The notes beneath the pieces are model-generated. The model saw only the letters and a list, made by a program, of their open reading frames with translations, did no database searches and was not told the DNA's origin. Of a stretch of DNA of 25,413 bases, positions 21,789-25,413 are shown piece by piece. The number at the start of each line of letters is the position of its first letter. Position 1 is the stretch's first letter. The position numbers and the translations under genes were made by a program. Origin of the DNA: a virus; IMG/VR virus record IMGVR_UViG_3300031989_000029, positions 1 through 25,413 of that record; one strand, given 5' to 3'.

Positions 21789-22808
21789 CTAGGATGGAGG
21801 CAAGAGAGGTTCACCCCGTGCAATCCGAATCCTGTCGATCCACTCCCGACACGCTTTTTCCCATGCCCGATCACGGAGACAATTGAGGTTATCACACATC
21901 TCATTGACGTCTCCGCTTTTGAATGCGCGGTGGATCCGCGCCATGTGCTTCCCAACATAATCATAGAACGGTGTCAGAGGGTCCCATCGCCTTGCCGTCG
22001 GGTCTTCGATCATGCGCTGGAGGTCACTGTGAAGCTCCCAAGGTTCTGACTCTTCCAGCAAACGGGGGCCGAGTGCCATTCCGGGATCTAGACCGTAATG
22101 ATTGACCGGGTTGGCCCCGGCCATGTTCCACATCTTCTCGGCGACAGGGATTCCCGGATACAGATGCAGATCGTCGCTAACCTGCCGATAGACGCCGACA
22201 GAGACATTCAGGGCTCCGGCCATGTATTCCTGGAGATAGCTGAAATGGACGACGTTCGCCCCATAGGCCCCCCAGATCATGTCGTTGGAGCGGTTCAGGA
22301 CTGTCATATCCAATCCCCCACCGCGTATTTTGAACATGACCTGAGTATTGCAGGGCAGGTCTTTGGAGAACTGATTTTTGAGGTCCGCCCACGGGTCCCA
22401 GATGCCAACCACGGCTCGGCGGCTGCTCGGGTCATTCTTCAAGAGCTGTATGACCTCGCCGAGCTGATCGTAGCCAAAGTGGAACCTCCAGCGGTGTCCG
22501 TAGGCCCCGTTCAAAGTCTTGCCGTCGTCCGAGAACTGGTCCATGTTTTTGGCGAATTGTAGGAGGAACTCAACCTCTCCGGAGCCCGACAGCATCCAAA
22601 GGCTCTCGAAGAAGTGAAGGAACGGATTGCAGTTCCTCGTCGAATCAAAGATGACCCGCTCCAGCGGACGCTCGTAGATCGTCGTGACGGGCTCCCGGAA
22701 CCGATACACGGTTCCGTTGCGGGATTGGGCCTCTTCGTGGTCGAGCTTGAGCCGCAGGAGGGCGGTGAACAACGCATCTTCAGCGTTGCGGGCACGGATC
22801 GTGATCAT
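21789..22808 (-). CDS. Thymidylate synthase homologue, probable dUMP hydroxymethylase
   Basis: This 339-residue protein belongs to the thymidylate synthase fold. Cys153 in LPCNTQ is the nucleophile; RSND (173-176) and the following GAYGAN with Asn185 match the dUMP-binding region, though His of the usual PCH is Asn and the GAYGAN loop is one residue longer than in canonical enzymes. Phages with hydroxymethyl-dU DNA use such enzymes to add a hydroxymethyl group to dUMP. The next two genes in the operon are hmdU-specific, so dUMP hydroxymethylation is more likely than dTMP synthesis. The ATG at 22808 has GGGAGGAAG upstream and overlaps the pyrophosphorylase stop (ATGA). Longer in-frame starts overlap that gene. 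Confidence 0.85.
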   Translation of the reverse strand: MITIRARNAEDALFTALLRLKLDHEEAQSRNGTVYRFREPVTTIYERPLERVIFDSTRNCNPFLHFFESLWMLSGSGEVEFLLQFAKNMDQFSDDGKTLNGAYGHRWRFHFGYDQLGEVIQLLKNDPSSRRAVVGIWDPWADLKNQFSKDLPCNTQVMFKIRGGGLDMTVLNRSNDMIWGAYGANVVHFSYLQEYMAGALNVSVGVYRQVSDDLHLYPGIPVAEKMWNMAGANPVNHYGLDPGMALGPRLLEESEPWELHSDLQRMIEDPTARRWDPLTPFYDYVGKHMARIHRAFKSGDVNEMCDNLNCLRDRAWEKACREWIDRIRIARGEPLLPPS

Positions 22809-23656
22809 GGAAACTTCCTCCCTGTGTGTCCGCCCTGTTGGATCCGGACATATTTGAACGTCTCGCAGTTCACGTTGCTCGCGACATCGTGAAGTGTGAG
22901 CTTGCGATCTGCGACGAGGTCCTCGGGCAGGGCTTCGAGCTGAGCTCTGCCGACCCGAAGATACTCCTCTTCTGACATGCGGGCCTCGGTGTCGCGACCA
23001 AGGGTCAGGTTCATACCACGGACAGCTCCCGGTCCGAAGGGTGCCCATGTGAGGTGATCAGTAGCATCACGGAGGACGTGAGTATAGGCCAAGTCGGCCG
23101 CGATCTGTCCGGCCATGAAGTCTTTGTATCCGACCTCTTTCCTGAGTGTTTTGACGTATTCCTCTCGACTCTTGGCCACCCGTGGAAACGTCGTGCGATG
23201 GATGATGGAGCAGACATACGCCACTTTCCCCGGGAAGATGAACGGCTCCACAAGCTGGCCGGGGGGAGCTCCGACAAGATACGCCGAGTTGAAGGATCCA
23301 ACCCCCCGGTTCATCCGGCCCTGACAGATTCGGTAGACAAGCTCCAGGTTGACGGAGGTCTCGGTGATGGCCCCTGCTGACACGAGGTCGTGGAGAACGC
23401 TCGGAAGGTTAAAGAACCGGGCGACTGCCAGCGCTCGGCCCAGCTCAGCCGGATCTGCACCAGCCTCGTCCATAGGATCTCGGACCAGTTCCTTGACGAC
23501 TCGAGTGACGGCATCGTCTTCCCGGGACACGTTGCAAAACCGATGTTTCTGAATGATGGGGTCCGATGTCCATGGGGGCGTAAGACCTGCTTCGCGATTG
23601 CGGCGAGCCTCCTCTCGGTGGATGGACCAGTGTAGGAACGACCAGTTCTGGATCAT
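22805..23656 (-). CDS. Alpha-glutamyl/putrescinyl thymine pyrophosphorylase-clade enzyme
   Basis: The 283-residue product carries the hallmark segment of this clade, SDPIIQKHRFCNVSREDDAV (residues 31-50), preceded by the usual N-terminus REEARRNREAGLTPPWT. The clade has a DNA-glycosylase-like helical fold and acts on DNA containing pyrophosphorylated 5-hydroxymethyl-dU, replacing the pyrophosphate with an amino acid or amine. The rest (LARALAVARFFNLPS, then PGKVAYVCSIIHRTTFPRV and LRDATDHLTWAPFGPGAVRG) is also typical. It starts at ATG 23656 (ATGA overlap with the kinase stop) and overlaps the synthase start. What group is added cannot be told from this gene. It is a strong sign of hypermodified thymine. 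Confidence 0.88.
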   Translation of the reverse strand: MIQNWSFLHWSIHREEARRNREAGLTPPWTSDPIIQKHRFCNVSREDDAVTRVVKELVRDPMDEAGADPAELGRALAVARFFNLPSVLHDLVSAGAITETSVNLELVYRICQGRMNRGVGSFNSAYLVGAPPGQLVEPFIFPGKVAYVCSIIHRTTFPRVAKSREEYVKTLRKEVGYKDFMAGQIAADLAYTHVLRDATDHLTWAPFGPGAVRGMNLTLGRDTEARMSEEEYLRVGRAQLEALPEDLVADRKLTLHDVASNVNCETFKYVRIQQGGHTGRKFP

Positions 23657-24276
23657 GTGTTCTCCTCTATGAGCTCTCGGACGAGGGCTTCGGCCTGTTC
23701 GGAAGACCCACTCCAGTAGAGGCGGATCCCGGGCACGTTGTCCAGCAAGAGCTTCTGGTGAACGCGGCAAACAGAGTGCCACTTGTCGGTGACAGTCTCG
23801 CGAATCTTGTCGGTTGCCCCCCGGCCGGAGCGGGCTGCGACTCGTCGGACACACTCTTCCACGTCAGGCATCACGAACACCTTGTGGGTCGTGCGACCGG
23901 TCTTCTTGTAGAGGTCGGCAGCGAGATCACGATATCGAACGTGGATCCCAGAGATCGTGACGCCCTCGAAGAGGACGACTGGTCGGTCAGAGTGAGCTCC
24001 GGTAACGATTGCGTCACAAATGGCGTCATGCGCCCCTTTCCAAGAGAACTCGTCTGCCCCCCCGCAGGTTGCCCGGTATTCTCCGAGAGCGATAACCCTA
24101 CCCCCTTGCCCGACCGCCCCGACCAGCTCTCGGCGTTGGAGCCTCTGTGGGTCGGCCCGGGTCGGCTTCTCCACATGGGTGACCGCCATTACTTCGTGAG
24201 CGATGATCTCGCCCAGAACGTTCCGAACGATCGTGGACTTGCCCGACCCGAACGTTCCTCTGATGTTGATGAGCAC
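23653..24276 (-). CDS. 5-hydroxymethyl-dU DNA kinase (P-loop)
   Basis: The 207-residue P-loop enzyme has Walker A GTFGSGKST (7-15) and LGEYRATCGGADEFSW (64-79), then FEGVTISG (103-110) and a C-terminal LID-like region with VRRVAARSGRG. This pattern is that of phage kinases that phosphorylate the hydroxymethyl group of hmdU in DNA, the step before amine transfer. Being next to the pyrophosphorylase gene supports this over a deoxynucleoside kinase. The GTG at 24276 has AGGAAGGA upstream (24283-24291), a strong site, so it is the likely start. It leads the three-gene coupled cluster. Confidence 0.85.
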   Translation of the reverse strand: MLINIRGTFGSGKSTIVRNVLGEIIAHEVMAVTHVEKPTRADPQRLQRRELVGAVGQGGRVIALGEYRATCGGADEFSWKGAHDAICDAIVTGAHSDRPVVLFEGVTISGIHVRYRDLAADLYKKTGRTTHKVFVMPDVEECVRRVAARSGRGATDKIRETVTDKWHSVCRVHQKLLLDNVPGIRLYWSGSSEQAEALVRELIEENT

Positions 24277-24372
24277 GAGTGGTTCCTTCCTGGGTAAGTT
24301 TTTGCCACCTGAAACATCCCGAATCTGACGACGGTTGCGGTAAGCCGCCGGACTGTTGCCTTTTGGGCTAGG
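24277..24372 (-). other. Intergenic gap upstream of the modification cluster
   Basis: These 96 bases between the peptidase-like gene and the kinase start hold the kinase ribosome site at 24283-24291, a short direct repeat (GGCTAGGCTAGG near 24367), and a small CCGGCGG/CCGC inverted pattern. A promoter may lie here, but no clear -35/-10 pair is seen. Confidence 0.3.
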
Positions 24373-24852
24373 CTAGGCCACAAGCGTCTGATTCCTACCC
24401 AAGACGAAGGTGACGAGATCGGCCTTCAGGCTGCGCCCGGCGCTCCAGTCGTGAACTTCGCCGTCCTTGACAGCGAGGACGTGGCCACACGTCCAGAGGA
24501 GGCAGGGGGGTAGTCCGCTCCAGGCTTGCGGGAACCGGATGACTTGTCTGGGGGTGACGAAGGTTTTGGACTGCTTCGCCCTTGGATACCGAAGTTTGAC
24601 AAACTCCTCAGAACTCATGTTAACCGGGCTGAGATCCAGCTCCTTGAGGGCCTCTATCATCATGTGGCGGTAGACCCCCCGATCTGGGCGGTATCCGTGA
24701 CGGAAGAGGAGGGTTCTGGAATCGTCGTAAGACAGGCTGGCCACGACGCTTAGGGCGACGACCCCGCAATCCTTGGTGTCTTCGCAATTGATGAATCTCC
24801 GACGCTCACAGATGGCTGCGAAGAGTCCGGTTGTGGGAGTAGACTTTCTCAT
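24373..24852 (-). CDS. Cysteine-peptidase-like (papain/C39 fold) phage protein
   Basis: The 159-residue protein matches a group of small phage proteins with a papain-like layout: a DCGVVALSVVASLSYDD segment (Cys29), then GVYRHMMIEALKEL, and GHVLAVKDGEVHDW with His124 and Asp135. Cys29, His124 and Asp135 would form the catalytic triad. What it cleaves or transfers is unknown; such genes are often next to nucleotide metabolism genes. AAAGGA lies seven bases before the ATG. It ends in TAG. It is separated from the next gene by 96 bases and from the upstream gene by a strong hairpin. Confidence 0.65.
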   Translation of the reverse strand: MRKSTPTTGLFAAICERRRFINCEDTKDCGVVALSVVASLSYDDSRTLLFRHGYRPDRGVYRHMMIEALKELDLSPVNMSSEEFVKLRYPRAKQSKTFVTPRQVIRFPQAWSGLPPCLLWTCGHVLAVKDGEVHDWSAGRSLKADLVTFVLGRNQTLVA

Positions 24853-24894
24853 GGGCAGATCCTTTCAGGTGAAGAGGCACGGTGGCAATGGTGC

Positions 24895-24926
24895 AGGCAA
24901 GGGCAAGTCAACACTTGCCCTTGCCT
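24895..24926 (-). terminator. Perfect 14-bp hairpin terminator
   Basis: AGGCAAGGGCAAGT (24895-24908) and its exact complement (24913-24926) flank a four-base loop. The element lies 11 bases after the stop of the gene ending at 24938 and about 40 bases before the next ATG. No T tract follows on the minus strand, so it may also act as a transcript-end protector. Confidence 0.55.
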
Positions 24927-24937
24927 AGGCCTCATAG

Positions 24938-25413
24938 TCAGGCATCGACGACTTCGGCTTCGACCTCGCCCTCGACCTCTTCCTTCTTGGCGCGGGGCGA
25001 CGGGGCGGTGCCGGAGCGGAGGACCGTCAGGGCGTTTGCCGCGATCAAGGTCGACAGGTAGCCCCGAAGATAGGCCTCGGGATCTTCCAGAAACGACCTT
25101 GACTTCAGCGAGCCCTTCAGCGCCTCGACCGCGAACGGAATGGCCACCTGAACCTGGACGCCCTCTTCTCCTTCTGGGGCGTCGAACGCGTCGATGATGG
25201 CTTTCAGCTTCGGGCGGGTGATCAGTGTCGAGTCGGGGCCGATCGCCAGGACGGTGTCGGCGTAGACGCGGGTGATGGGAGACTTGGCCGGAGCCACCTG
25301 ATCTTCGGTGGCGGGAGTCAGATCCTCAGTGACGTTCTCGGTGGCTGGAGCTTCGCCCTCGGTCTCCAGAGTGGCGGCGGGGGTCAGATCCTCGGTGGCG
25401 GGGGTCAGATCCT
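24938..25413 (-). CDS. Acidic protein with N-terminal EDLTPAT repeats (partial)
   Basis: The frame is open to the right edge, so the start lies beyond 25413. At the left of the protein are repeats of seven residues, EDLTPAT and variants, at least three copies joined by Glu/Ala/Pro-rich linkers. Then comes a compact region (RVYADTVLAIGPDSTLITRPKLKAIIDAFD, then VQVQVAIPFAVEALKGSLKSRSFLEDPEAYLRGYLSTLIAANALTVLRSG) and a basic-acidic end (PRAKKEEVEGEVEAEVVDA). The repeats are probably a flexible linker or interaction segment. A GTG at 25297 could be an internal start. No family is recognised; phage-encoded acidic proteins of this sort often bind other proteins or DNA. Confidence 0.6.
   Translation of the reverse strand, partial: DLTPATEDLTPAATLETEGEAPATENVTEDLTPATEDQVAPAKSPITRVYADTVLAIGPDSTLITRPKLKAIIDAFDAPEGEEGVQVQVAIPFAVEALKGSLKSRSFLEDPEAYLRGYLSTLIAANALTVLRSGTAPSPRAKKEEVEGEVEAEVVDA
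25372..25413 (-). repeat. Tandem 21-base repeats encoding EDLTPA(T/A)
   Basis: Two adjacent 21-base units (25372-25392 and 25393-25413) differ at few bases, and a third related copy lies at 25307-25327. They encode a seven-residue unit. The array may continue beyond the window edge. Confidence 0.75.

Noticed and set aside
21789-23048. Longer synthase homologue from 23048
   Set aside because: The extra N-terminus is an Arg/Ser-rich shadow of the pyrophosphorylase gene; ATG 22808 has GGGAGGAAG upstream.
1-25413. tRNA genes, CRISPR arrays, insertion sequences or an integrase
   Set aside because: None was recognised by eye on either strand; a tRNA search could still be run.

Overview
This window is part of the genome of a long-tailed, double-stranded DNA phage, most likely a siphovirus: it has a tape measure protein and a lambda-like tail assembly chaperone pair, and no sheath protein was seen. 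The DNA is GC-rich by eye (about 60%). Its genes pack tightly with ATGA, GTGA or TGATG overlaps. The gene mix (encapsulin-like HK97-fold capsid, DUF2213 protease/scaffold, family A DNA polymerase, SNF2-like helicase, thymidylate-synthase homologue with thymine-hypermodification genes) resembles YuA/M6-like siphophages of Proteobacteria. Host assignment is inference. No integrase, repressor, tRNA or CRISPR array was found here.

Left arm, plus strand (1-16309), the late operon. It runs from a Mu F-like head protein, protease-scaffold, decoration protein and major capsid protein through neck and connector genes to the tail completion and tail tube proteins. Next come two tail assembly chaperone frames joined by a predicted -1 frameshift, the tape measure protein, a baseplate hub-like protein, and a set of small baseplate/fibre proteins, some with short tandem repeats. 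It ends with a complete lysis cassette: holin-like membrane protein, amidase endolysin, i-spanin and an out-of-frame overlapping o-spanin. Terminase and portal genes are expected just left of the window.

Junction (16310-16708). The two transcription units converge here. The stretch holds GC-rich hairpins and the remains of a small minus-strand gene interrupted by an in-frame amber codon.

Right arm, minus strand (25413-16709), the early/middle genes, read right to left. First is a repeat-bearing protein cut by the window edge, followed by a strong hairpin and a cysteine-peptidase-like protein. Then comes a translationally coupled cluster: P-loop 5-hydroxymethyl-dU DNA kinase, thymine pyrophosphorylase-clade enzyme and thymidylate synthase/dUMP hydroxymethylase homologue. 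After it come a YfbR-like HD nucleotidase, a MazG/Nmad-like small protein, DNA polymerase A (Leu at the position of E. coli Phe762), an SNF2-like helicase, a small unknown protein and a Lar-like zinc protein.

The most interesting system is this cluster. Together the genes look able to make 5-hydroxymethyl-dUMP, reshape the nucleotide pool, incorporate hmdU with the phage polymerase, then phosphorylate hmdU in DNA and replace the phosphate with another group, giving hypermodified thymines that resist host restriction. The tailoring enzymes that would define the final base lie outside this window.
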